Assembly: GCF_900105045.1 (NCBI RefSeq)
Contig: NZ_LT629739.1
Coordinates: 310,001 to 374,000 of the forward strand
Origin: Brevibacterium picturae
Lineage (GTDB): Bacteria > Actinomycetota > Actinomycetes > Actinomycetales > Brevibacteriaceae
Direction: 5' to 3'
DNA length: 64,000 bases
The first letter of the stretch is position 1. Every line of letters starts with the position of its first letter. Shown piece after piece: positions 26,564 to 34,847 of the stretch. Both the position numbers and the translations under genes were made by a program. Below the pieces are notes generated by a model that saw only the letters and a list, made by a program, of their open reading frames with translations, was not told the origin of the DNA and made no database searches.

Positions 26564-29236
26564 ATGGAAAATTATCCTGCCGAGTGGGAAGCCGATGTGG
26601 TCCTGCGCGACGGCGGCACCGCCCACCTGCGCCCCATCGTCCCCACCGATGCCGAAGCACTGTCGAGGATGCACGAGGCGCAGTCGCCGGAGTCCGTCTA
26701 CCTGCGATTCTTCGCGCCGCTGCCCCGGCTGCCCAAGCGTGATCTCGACAGGTTCGTCACCGTCGACCATCGCGACCGGGTGGCGATGGTCATGCTCGTC
26801 GGGTCCGACATCATCGGCGTCGGCCGCTTCGACAAGATCTCGGACACATCCGCCGAGGTGGCCTTCAACATCGCCGACGCCCACCAGGGGCGCGGCGTCG
26901 GCTCGATCCTCCTCGAACATCTCGCCGCCGCGGCCCGGGATCTCGGGCTGGTCAAATTCACCGCCGAGGTGCTGCCTCAGAACCGGTCGATGCTGCAGGT
27001 CTTCCAAGCCGCTGGCTACGAGGTCTCCCGCGGATTCGACGACGGCGTCGTGGCCGTGAACTTCGACATCGACCCGACGGCACGGTCCATCGAGGTCCAG
27101 GCCTCTCGGGAACATCGTGCCGAGGCACTGAGCGTGCGCACGGTCCTCCACCCCACCTCGGTGGTGGTCATCGGCGCCAGCCGCAAACGCAACTCCACCG
27201 GTCATCTCCTCATCCGCAACATCACCTCCGCGAAGTTCACCGGTGACCTGTGGGTCGTCCACCCGGAGGCGGACCAGGTTGCCGGTGTCCAGGCGTACCC
27301 GAGCCTCGGCGATCTGCCGGGCACGGCCGACCTGGCCGTGATCGCGGTGCCCGCGGAGTCCGCCACCGAGGTGGTCCAGGAATGCGCGGCGCACGGAGTC
27401 AAGGCGGTGCTGGTCATCTCCTCGGGGTTTGCCGAGACCGGCGAGGCCGGGTCCGAGCTGCAGCGCCAGATGGTGTCCACGGCCCGCGCCTATGGAATGC
27501 GCGTGGTCGGCCCGAACTCGTTCGGCCTGGTCAATGAATCGGCCGACATCTCCCTCAACACCTCACTGGCACCGTTCCTGCCGGCGTCGGGGACACTCGG
27601 CCTGTTCAGTCAGTCGGGCGCGCTGGGCACCGCTCTGCTGGCGGCGGCGAAGAAGCGCGGCCTGGGCATCTCCACGTTCGTCTCAGCCGGCAATCGCGCA
27701 GATCTGTCCGGCAACGACGTCCTCCAATACTGGGAGGAGGATCCGGCGACGAAGACCGTCGGCCTCTACCTCGAATCGATCGGCAACCCTCGCAAATTCG
27801 CCCGCATCGCCCGCCGCGTCTCGCGCGTGAAACCGGTTGTCGTCATCAAGTCCGACCTCACCGGTCGGGAGCTGCCACCGGGCCATATCGTGCGCACCTC
27901 GTCCCTGGCCCCGAATACCCTCGACCAGGTGCTTGGCCAGGCCGGGGTGATCAGAGCCGATACGATCCACCAGCTCTTCGACTTGGCCCAAGTGTTCTCG
28001 ACCCAGCCCCTGCCGGCGGGCAGACGCCTGGGAGTCATCGGCAACTCCGCGGCGATGGCCACCCTCGTCGTCCAACGCGGCCGCGCCGAGGGCCTGCACG
28101 TTGAGGCCGATCCGGTATCGCTGCACCCCGAGGTCGAAGCCGAGACGTTCCGGCGTGAACTCGAGGCGATGTATGCCCGCGAGGACATCGACTCCGTGGT
28201 CGTCACCTTCACCCCCTCAGCCGGGGCAGAGGAGGCCGAGATCGCAGCCCACCTCGCCGAGGCGGCCGCCCGTTCGACGAAGACGACCGTGGCCTGCTTC
28301 CTCGGCATCAAGGGCGTCCAGGACGAGCTGACCACCCACCTCAGCGACAGTGAGGGAAACCGGAACTCGCACACCGTGCCCAGCTACGTCGGGCCTGAGG
28401 ACGCCGTGTGGTCACTGGCCAGAGCCACCGACTATGCCCGCTGGCGAGGTGCCGACCACGGCCGCTTCCTCGAAGTCGAGGACCTCGACGACAAGGGTGT
28501 GCGCACGATCATCGAATCGGCGCTCTCCGGTGCGCAGCCGGGCAAGCCCCTCCGGCTCGAGCGGGATCAGGCAAGGAATCTGCTGTCCTGCTACGGGATC
28601 GAGGTGCTGCCCCACATCACGGCCGCTTCGGTCGACGAGGGACTGGCCGCTGCCGATGAGATCGGCTATCCGGTTGCGCTCAAGGCCGTGTCGTCCACGC
28701 TGCGCCATCGGATGGAGCTCGGCGGAGTGCGGTTGAACATCGACTCGCCGGAGGAGCTGCGCGAGGACTTCGAAGCGATCCAGGAGACCATCAGCTCCCT
28801 CCTCGTCGACGAAGACCCGCTGGTCGACGTTCAGGCCATGGCACCTCCGGGAGTGCCCTGCGTCATCCGCGCCGGCGAAGACCGCCTGCTGGGACCGCTG
28901 CTGTCCTTCTCCCTGGCCGGGGATACAACCGAGCTGCTCGGCGATGTCGAACATCGCGTGTCCCCATTGACGGACAAGGACGCCGAGGACATGATCCGAT
29001 CGGTCAAGTCCTCGCCGAGGCTGTTCGGCTATCGGGGGCTGCCGCCCGTGAACATCGACCCCCTGAAGGACGTGCTCGAGCGCCTGTCGGTGCTCGTCGA
29101 AAGGCACCCGCAGATCCTGGAACTCGAAATCCATCCGATGGTCGCCACCGTGACCGGCGGGCATCTGCTGAGCGTGAGAATTGATCTGCTCACGGACTCC
29201 GCACGCATCGATTCGACGCGGAGGCTGTTGAGCTGA
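26564..29236 (+). CDS. GNAT acetyltransferase fused to NDP-forming acyl-CoA synthetase-like domains (protein acyltransferase, Pat type)
   Basis: 890 residues. Residues ~1-165 are a GNAT domain with the acetyl-CoA loop HQGRGVGSILL. Then come a CoA-binding Rossmann domain (~195-290, VVVIGASRKRNSTGHLL), two succinyl-CoA-ligase-like domains (GLFSQSGALGTALLA; RRLGVIGNSAAMATLV) and an ATP-grasp domain (~670-885). This architecture is that of lysine acyltransferases that tune acyl-CoA synthetases and other enzymes. At the phosphohistidine position of active synthetases (SHTGSLAG-like) this protein has VRTSSLAP, Arg 444, so the synthetase half is probably a sensor, not an enzyme. Divergent from DUF5998. 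Targets are not identifiable here. Confidence 0.88.
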   Translation: MENYPAEWEADVVLRDGGTAHLRPIVPTDAEALSRMHEAQSPESVYLRFFAPLPRLPKRDLDRFVTVDHRDRVAMVMLVGSDIIGVGRFDKISDTSAEVAFNIADAHQGRGVGSILLEHLAAAARDLGLVKFTAEVLPQNRSMLQVFQAAGYEVSRGFDDGVVAVNFDIDPTARSIEVQASREHRAEALSVRTVLHPTSVVVIGASRKRNSTGHLLIRNITSAKFTGDLWVVHPEADQVAGVQAYPSLGDLPGTADLAVIAVPAESATEVVQECAAHGVKAVLVISSGFAETGEAGSELQRQMVSTARAYGMRVVGPNSFGLVNESADISLNTSLAPFLPASGTLGLFSQSGALGTALLAAAKKRGLGISTFVSAGNRADLSGNDVLQYWEEDPATKTVGLYLESIGNPRKFARIARRVSRVKPVVVIKSDLTGRELPPGHIVRTSSLAPNTLDQVLGQAGVIRADTIHQLFDLAQVFSTQPLPAGRRLGVIGNSAAMATLVVQRGRAEGLHVEADPVSLHPEVEAETFRRELEAMYAREDIDSVVVTFTPSAGAEEAEIAAHLAEAAARSTKTTVACFLGIKGVQDELTTHLSDSEGNRNSHTVPSYVGPEDAVWSLARATDYARWRGADHGRFLEVEDLDDKGVRTIIESALSGAQPGKPLRLERDQARNLLSCYGIEVLPHITAASVDEGLAAADEIGYPVALKAVSSTLRHRMELGGVRLNIDSPEELREDFEAIQETISSLLVDEDPLVDVQAMAPPGVPCVIRAGEDRLLGPLLSFSLAGDTTELLGDVEHRVSPLTDKDAEDMIRSVKSSPRLFGYRGLPPVNIDPLKDVLERLSVLVERHPQILELEIHPMVATVTGGHLLSVRIDLLTDSARIDSTRRLLS

Positions 29237-29400
29237 GGTGGCCCGAGCGACGACTATGTGGCTCATTCAGTGGGAACCGACTGGCAGTTTGGCGAGTCTT
29301 ATACCAATTCTTCTCAAATGCAGGTAGTGTCTGTATCCGTTCGACACGAAACGTTATGAATTTGTGTTTTAGTGTGTGGCCGAATATTAGCCATAGTCTG

Positions 29401-29453
29401 TGACCAGCCGCTGGTCATCCACCGTCCCAAAGACACCTGCACTGCAGGTGTCT
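29401..29453. promoter_or_regulatory. Two palindromes upstream of the TetR gene, candidate operators
   Basis: TGACCAGC-C-GCTGGTCA (29401-29417) and a second palindrome with arms AGACACCTGC and GCAGGTGTCT around ACT (29431-29453) lie 24-76 bp before the TetR start. A weak promoter (TTGTGT 29362, TATTAG 29385, 17-bp spacing) would put the first palindrome at the transcription start. The rest of the 240-bp gap holds no gene. Confidence 0.55.
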
Positions 29454-29476
29454 CACGAGAGTGAGGCCCGAAAGAA

Positions 29477-30031
29477 ATGATTTCACGAAGAGACGTCGTC
29501 ACCGACTCCGCAATAGCCGTAGTCGCCGAACAGGGAGTTCGTGGACTCACCCATAGGGCAGTCGATGCCCTTGCCGAACTGCCCGTCGGCTCCACGTCGA
29601 ACGTCTACCGCACCCGTGATGCCCTGGTCACCGGAATCATGGAGCGCATCGGCGAGCTCAATACCCAGCAGCTCGAGCGTCTGCCGGACATGTTCCACAG
29701 CAGCGGCAAGCCTGCCCAGGAGATCGCCGTCGATTTCTGCATGAGCTGGTTGACCACGGACCGCAATCGCTTCTACACGATGATCATGCTCAGCCTCGAC
29801 CCCGCACTACCGGACGAGGCAGTGGCAGCGAAGCAGAAGAACATGGCCAAGATCGACGAGTTCGTCATGCGACTGGCCAAGGTCGATGCCGAAATGGCAC
29901 GCACGATCAACAGCTCGGTGATGGGTATGATGGTCGCCGAACTGATCGCAGGAACGGCGGATCGTCCGCACATCGAGTCGTTCATGGAACAGTTCCTCGC
30001 ATGGATGGGCACCGCCGTGACACCAGCCTGA
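29477..30031 (+). CDS. TetR/AcrR family transcriptional regulator
   Basis: 184 residues. The N-terminal helix-turn-helix spans residues ~8-50 (AIAVVAEQGVRGLTHRAVDALAELPVGSTSNVYRTRDALV), with the typical 'R-x-A-L' exit helix. The C-terminal ligand/dimer domain is not assignable to a known inducer. No transporter or enzyme is directly adjacent in the same direction, so the target is probably itself (two palindromes upstream) plus distant genes. The start ATG has a modest GAAAGAA ribosome site. Confidence 0.85.
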   Translation: MISRRDVVTDSAIAVVAEQGVRGLTHRAVDALAELPVGSTSNVYRTRDALVTGIMERIGELNTQQLERLPDMFHSSGKPAQEIAVDFCMSWLTTDRNRFYTMIMLSLDPALPDEAVAAKQKNMAKIDEFVMRLAKVDAEMARTINSSVMGMMVAELIAGTADRPHIESFMEQFLAWMGTAVTPA

Positions 30032-30238
30032 ACCTGCCTGAGGACACAGTTGTGATTTGACCTCAGAACACCGGCGCAGGCATACGTGCGAACGACACGG
30101 ACGCCCCCGGAAAAGCGGTCTTGAGCCGTAGAACTCAAATCGAACGCTAGAATCGACAGGTGCTCTCCGTTGCCGATGCCTCGACTCGGTGCATGAGAGA
30201 GCATCCGGAGCGGAAGAATCGTGCGTCAAAGGAGTTCC
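30032..30238 (+). promoter_or_regulatory. Promoter region of parC
   Basis: About 207 bp. TAGAAT at 30148-30153 is a good -10 candidate; the nearest -35-like TTGAGC (30121) is 21 bp away, too far for a standard pair. AAAGGAG at 30228-30234 is the ribosome site that fixes the parC ATG at 30239. Confidence 0.4.
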
Positions 30239-33004
30239 ATGGCCGAAGGCAGAGTCATCGATGTCGACGTCTCATCAGAGATGGAGAGTTCGTTCCTCGA
30301 ATATGCGGTCTCAGTCATCCACGCCCGCGCCCTGCCCGACGCACGCGATGGTCTGAAGCCCGTCCAGCGGCGCATCGTCTACCAGATGGGAGACATGGGG
30401 CTGCGCCCCGAGCGCGGTCATGTGAAGTCCTCCCGCATCGTCGGCGATGTCATGGGCAAGCTCCACCCTCACGGTGACACCGCGATCTACGACGCACTGG
30501 TGCGTCTGAGCCAGAGCTTCATCATGCGTGTGCCGCTCGTCGACGGCCACGGAAACTTCGGTTCCCTCGATGACGGCCCCGCGGCCCCGCGTTACACGGA
30601 GGCACGGCTGACCTCGGCCTCCATGCAGATGATCGCCGGCCTCGACGAGGATGTCGTCGACTTCGTCGGCAACTACGACAATACGCTGACTCAGCCTGAG
30701 GTTCTGCCCAGTGCTTTCCCGAACCTGCTCATCAACGGCACTTCCGGAATCGCCGTGGGCATGGCCACCAATATGGCCCCGCACAATCCGGGCGAGGTCA
30801 TCGCCGCCTGCTGCCACCTGATCCGGAATCCGGAAGCGGGCCTGGCCGAGCTCATGCGCTTCATCCCCGGCCCGGATCTGCCCACCGGCGGACGGATCAT
30901 CGGACTCGACGGGGTCCGCGACGCCTATGAGACAGGTCGCGGCACCTTCCGCACCCGGGCCACGGTGTCGATCGAGAACATCAATGCCCGGCGTAAGGGT
31001 ATCGTCGTCACAGAGCTGCCCTACCTTGTGGGACCGGAGAAGGTCGTGGCGAAGGTCAAGGACGCTGTCGGTGCGAAGAAGCTCACCGGCATCGCCTCGA
31101 TCGACGACTACTCGGACCGCAAGAACGGCATGCGCCTGGTCATCGGCATCAAGAACGGCTTCAATCCGGAGGCGGTCCTCGCTGAGCTCTACCGGCAGAC
31201 CCCGCTCGAAGAATCGTTCAGCATGAACAATGTCTGCCTCGTCGACGGTCAACCGCGAACGCTGGGACTGCGCGAGCTGCTGACCGTCTACCTCGCCCAC
31301 CGCATCGATGTCGTCCGGCGCCGCACCGTGTTCCAGCTGCGCAAGGCCAAGGATCGCCTCCACCTCGTCGAGGGCCTGCTCATCGCGATCCTCGATATCG
31401 ACGAGGTCATCCAGCTCATTCGCTCCTCCGACGATGCTGCCACGGCCAGGACTCGCCTGATGGACGTCTTCGACCTCTCGGAGCTCCAGGCCACCTACAT
31501 CCTCGACCTGCAGCTGCGCCGGCTGACGAAGTTCTCGCGCATCGAGCTCGAGGCCGAGCGTGACGAACTGCGCAAGAAGATCGACTACCTCGAGTCGCTC
31601 CTGGCCGATGAGGCCAAGCTGCGCGAACTCGTGGCCACTGAGCTCGAGGCGACGGCGGAAGTCATCGGCTCGCCTCGGCGCACGGTCCTCATCGAAGGGT
31701 CGATGAAGGAGTTGAGCGCCAAGGGCAAGAAGGCCCAGTCGGATCTCAAGATCGCCGATGGCCCCTGCCGGGTGCTGCTGTCGACCTCGGGCCGTATCGC
31801 CCGGACAGCAGATGCCTCGGCGCTGCAGAGGGTCGGGAAGCGCTCGAGTCATGACGCTCTGCGCTCTGAGATCGTGTCGACGACTCAGGGCAAGGTCGGA
31901 GCGGTGACCTCGACAGGGCGTGTGCACATGGTCGATGTCGTCGACCTCCCGGCGCTGCCGCCGGCCGCGACCAGGCCGAATGTCGCCGGCGGAGTCAAGA
32001 TCGCCGACTATGTGAGTCAGGAGAAGAACGAGTCGGTGCTCGGTCTCATCGACCTCGACCGGGAGTTCGTCGTCGGAACCGCAGGCGGTGTCGTCAAGCG
32101 CGTGTCCGTGGCCGCACGGCCGAACAAGAGCGAATGGGAAGCGATCACGCTCAAGGGCAAGGATTCCGTCATCGGAGTCGCTCAGCCCAAGGACATCGAC
32201 GAGTCTCTGGCGGTGTTCGTGACCTCGAGCTCGCAGCTGCTGGCCTTCGACGCCTCGGGGCTGCGGGCCCAGGGCTGGAATGCCTCAGGTGTGGCGGGAA
32301 TGAAGGTCGCCGCCGATGCGCGCGCCATCTTCTTCGGCATGACTCCCAAGGCTGCCAAGACCGATGAGGACGGAGACGCCGATACCAGCATCGGCACATT
32401 CGCCGTGGTCACGGTCGCCAGCGGTGAGAACTTCTACGGCGCACCATCGTCATCGATCAAGGTCAGCGACTTCTCCGAGTTCCCGACCAAGGGCCGTGCG
32501 ACCTCGGGAGTGCGCGCCCACAAATTCCTCAAGGGCGAGACCGCGCTGTCACTGGCCTGGGTCGGCGACACTCCGCAGGCTGCGGCTCAGGGCGGAGGAG
32601 CCAGGACACTGCCAGCCGAGATGTCGAAGCGCGATGCCTCAGGCTCACCTCTCGAATCCAAGATCGACATCATCGGAACGGTCCCCCGCCTCGGCGACGC
32701 CGAAGATGCGACCGGCGATTCGGGGGCGGGCGGCGATTCGGGGGTTTCCGGCGGTGGCGCCGGGGCTTCCGGCAATGCTGGGGCGATCGACGACACGGGA
32801 GCGCCCGGCGGTGGTGCGTCCTCCTCGGCGGCCTCGCGCACCCAGGGCCTGGCGACGAGCTTCGACGAACTCGACCGCGAACCTGCTGACGGCGGCGATC
32901 TCAACGAGGCGAAGGAAGAGATCGCCCGCTCGAAGGTGGACTCCGACGACGCTGTCATCGTTTCGCATGATGATGACGACGATGACGACAGCGCACTGTT
33001 CTGA
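30239..33004 (+). CDS. parC: DNA topoisomerase IV subunit A (GyrA/ParC family)
   Basis: Type IIA topoisomerase subunit that breaks and rejoins DNA. The start at 30239 has AAAGGAG just upstream; an in-frame codon 18 bp earlier would bury it. Catalytic Tyr 119 is in AAPRYTEARL. The quinolone-resistance region reads HPHGDTAIYDALVRL, with Thr and Asp at the positions equal to GyrA Ser83/Asp87. The C-terminal beta-propeller shows degenerate blades (GRIARTADAS, GRVHMVDVVDL, GGVVKRVSVA) and lacks an obvious GyrA box, favouring ParC over GyrA. The last ~130 residues are Gly/Ala/Ser-rich and end in a run of aspartates. parE is not in this window. Confidence 0.88.
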   Translation: MAEGRVIDVDVSSEMESSFLEYAVSVIHARALPDARDGLKPVQRRIVYQMGDMGLRPERGHVKSSRIVGDVMGKLHPHGDTAIYDALVRLSQSFIMRVPLVDGHGNFGSLDDGPAAPRYTEARLTSASMQMIAGLDEDVVDFVGNYDNTLTQPEVLPSAFPNLLINGTSGIAVGMATNMAPHNPGEVIAACCHLIRNPEAGLAELMRFIPGPDLPTGGRIIGLDGVRDAYETGRGTFRTRATVSIENINARRKGIVVTELPYLVGPEKVVAKVKDAVGAKKLTGIASIDDYSDRKNGMRLVIGIKNGFNPEAVLAELYRQTPLEESFSMNNVCLVDGQPRTLGLRELLTVYLAHRIDVVRRRTVFQLRKAKDRLHLVEGLLIAILDIDEVIQLIRSSDDAATARTRLMDVFDLSELQATYILDLQLRRLTKFSRIELEAERDELRKKIDYLESLLADEAKLRELVATELEATAEVIGSPRRTVLIEGSMKELSAKGKKAQSDLKIADGPCRVLLSTSGRIARTADASALQRVGKRSSHDALRSEIVSTTQGKVGAVTSTGRVHMVDVVDLPALPPAATRPNVAGGVKIADYVSQEKNESVLGLIDLDREFVVGTAGGVVKRVSVAARPNKSEWEAITLKGKDSVIGVAQPKDIDESLAVFVTSSSQLLAFDASGLRAQGWNASGVAGMKVAADARAIFFGMTPKAAKTDEDGDADTSIGTFAVVTVASGENFYGAPSSSIKVSDFSEFPTKGRATSGVRAHKFLKGETALSLAWVGDTPQAAAQGGGARTLPAEMSKRDASGSPLESKIDIIGTVPRLGDAEDATGDSGAGGDSGVSGGGAGASGNAGAIDDTGAPGGGASSSAASRTQGLATSFDELDREPADGGDLNEAKEEIARSKVDSDDAVIVSHDDDDDDDSALF

Positions 33005-33138
33005 GGAATTGAGCGGGGCTGGTCCGAGGTAATTCCTGGGAAAAGCTGCCCTGCCGCCAACGGGTGATCGCGTTCATGGACCACTTCGCGAGTGGTACCC
33101 GTGGTCGTATATGCAACCACTGCAGATGTCTAAACTGC

Positions 33139-33257
33139 GCCTAACGGTGCGGAGTGCTGCTAACGGTGCCGAGTGGACGCACCGTTGCGGTGTGCGGGCG
33201 GGGCGCTGGTGCCGAATGCGGCTAACGGTGCGGGATGCGCCTAACGGCGCAGGATAG
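33139..33257. repeat. Four copies of a 19-bp repeat in two tandem pairs
   Basis: The core CTAACGGTGC(C/G)G recurs at 33141, 33160, 33222 and 33241 (the last with CTAACGGCGCAG). Each pair has a 19-bp step, and copies two and three are 62 bp apart. An inverted part copy (GCACCGTT) sits between them at about 33179-33186. Confidence 0.75.
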
Positions 33258-33284
33258 ACGTGCGGGATGCTGATGCACGTTCGG

Positions 33285-33306
33285 GTGCGGGCGAACATGC
33301 CCGCAC
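33285..33306. terminator. Hairpin between convergent parC and cyclase genes
   Basis: Perfect 8-bp stem GTGCGGGC/GCCCGCAC with a 6-nt loop, 20 bp beyond the cyclase stop. It has no T tract on either side, so its efficiency as a terminator is uncertain. Confidence 0.45.
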
Positions 33307-33326
33307 ACCTACGCGCGACGCGCGAC

Positions 33327-34847
33327 TCAGTTCTCGTCGTCGTCGAGGTCCAGCTGCATGCGGGCGGCGGTTCCGCGCTTCATCTCGCCGATACCGGTCT
33401 CCCCCAGCCCCTGGAGCGTGATCGACTCGCGCCGTTCGAAGACGTAGGAGTCCGAGGCCGAGAGGACTCGCGCCGTGTCCTCGTCGGTGAAGATCGTGCC
33501 CGGGTCTGCCACGGCGGTGAGCCGGGCTGCCAGATTGACGCTCGATCCGAAGATGTCGCCCAGCCGTGACAGGACCCTGCCCCAGACGAAGCCGACCCGC
33601 GCCTGCGGAAGGTCCTCGGCCGCGGTGACGCGCTCCATCAGGGTCATCGCGATCTCTGCACCGCCCATCGGCGTCTCGGCGGCGAAGAAGACCTCATCGC
33701 CGACGGTCTTGATGACCCGGCCGCCACCGGTGGCCACGATGTTGTAGGCCATGCCCTGGAACTCCTGCACCAGATTCGCCAGCTGCCTCGGCTCCATCTT
33801 CTGCGACAGGCGCGTATAGGAGACGAGGTCGATGAAGCCGACCGCACGAGCCAGCGGCATCGACGAGTCGTACCAGCCCTGCCTGTTGTCCATGGCCAGG
33901 CCGTCGGAGACGTTGACGTTGAGCCGTCCCATGACCTCGGCGAGGTTGCGCCGCCAGGAATACGTCAACATCTTCTGCAGAGGATCGACCATGTCCTCGA
34001 CGACCTGCAGCGCATCGCGCCTGGCCTCGGGATCGGTCAGTCCCTTCTCCTCGGTGAGGAAATCGACGAGAGTCTCCATCTGCCACACGACCAGACGGTC
34101 CGTGGTCTGGCCGATTGCGCGGGCCAGGGACAGCGCCGTGCCCTGATCGATGAGGCCGTCGGCCACGGGCTTGGCCCACATCCGCAGAGCGTGGGCGTCA
34201 CTGACGGTGTAGGCCTTCTCAGTCCCGTCCGTCTGCGACATGCCCAGCGCCCGCCACATCTTCCGCGCCGAGACCGTGGAGATGCCGCCGAGCTTCGCCG
34301 CCTCCCTCCGGTCGAGCACGCGTTTGCCGTCGAGGAGGATCTCCTCGAGCCGTTCGGCGGCGCTGCGGGTCTCGTAGACGGTTTCGTCCTCATCCTCGTC
34401 GTCTTCGTCGATGATCTGCAGGGCCGCGGTGCGCGGATCCTCGTGCAGTCCCCCGGAGAAGTCGCCGCCCGCGGTCTCGCCCGAGGAGTCCTCATCCTCG
34501 GCCCAAGGCACGGTCGACATCAGCGAGGTGGGAGGCAGGTCCTCATCGCCGTGTTCGATCCCTTCGACGGAAGGGGGCGCCGAGGCGGCCGGCGGGGTGT
34601 CCGAGGTGGATGATGCGTCGATGTGTTCCTCCGTGATCACCGGAATTGTCTGGGGGCCGCGGCTCGAGTCCTGAGCCGCATCCGCGCCACCGGTTGCGTC
34701 CGCGTCATCGGTCGCATCCGTGCCATCGGTAGAGTCAGCGGGATCCTCGGTGCTCCGACCCTGAGTGGATTCGTCTTCCGCAGCCTCACCCAGTGACTCA
34801 CCGGTCACGATATCGAACTGGGCGGTGAAGTCCGAGACGCCGGTCAT
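33327..34847 (-). CDS. Class III adenylate cyclase
   Basis: 506 residues. Residues 1-~160 are acidic and low-complexity (Asp/Thr/Ala/Ser), probably disordered. A helical region (~165-320) resembles the regulatory domain of soluble actinobacterial cyclases. The catalytic domain (~325-495) has both metal-binding Asp residues (VGFIDLVSYTRL; IKTVGDEVFF), with the adenine-specifying Lys and Asp (VIKT; RLGDIFGSSVN) and the transition-state Asn/Arg in SVNLAARL, so ATP is the expected substrate. No membrane segment. It overlaps birA by 4 bp (ATGA), a coupling seen in related Micrococcales. Confidence 0.88.
   Translation of the reverse strand: MTGVSDFTAQFDIVTGESLGEAAEDESTQGRSTEDPADSTDGTDATDDADATGGADAAQDSSRGPQTIPVITEEHIDASSTSDTPPAASAPPSVEGIEHGDEDLPPTSLMSTVPWAEDEDSSGETAGGDFSGGLHEDPRTAALQIIDEDDEDEDETVYETRSAAERLEEILLDGKRVLDRREAAKLGGISTVSARKMWRALGMSQTDGTEKAYTVSDAHALRMWAKPVADGLIDQGTALSLARAIGQTTDRLVVWQMETLVDFLTEEKGLTDPEARRDALQVVEDMVDPLQKMLTYSWRRNLAEVMGRLNVNVSDGLAMDNRQGWYDSSMPLARAVGFIDLVSYTRLSQKMEPRQLANLVQEFQGMAYNIVATGGGRVIKTVGDEVFFAAETPMGGAEIAMTLMERVTAAEDLPQARVGFVWGRVLSRLGDIFGSSVNLAARLTAVADPGTIFTDEDTARVLSASDSYVFERRESITLQGLGETGIGEMKRGTAARMQLDLDDDEN

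Larger units (their letters stand above)
33005..33326. other. Convergent intergenic region between parC and the cyclase gene
   Basis: 322 bp without a gene. It holds four copies of a 19-bp repeat and a terminator-like hairpin, annotated separately. Confidence 0.6.

Noticed and set aside
30311..31927. 538-codon minus-strand open frame within parC
   Set aside because: Antisense shadow caused by GC-rich codon use in a clear topoisomerase gene.
33139..33257. CRISPR or integron-type repeat array
   Set aside because: 19-bp copies are contiguous in pairs with no unique spacers, and no cas or integrase gene is present.
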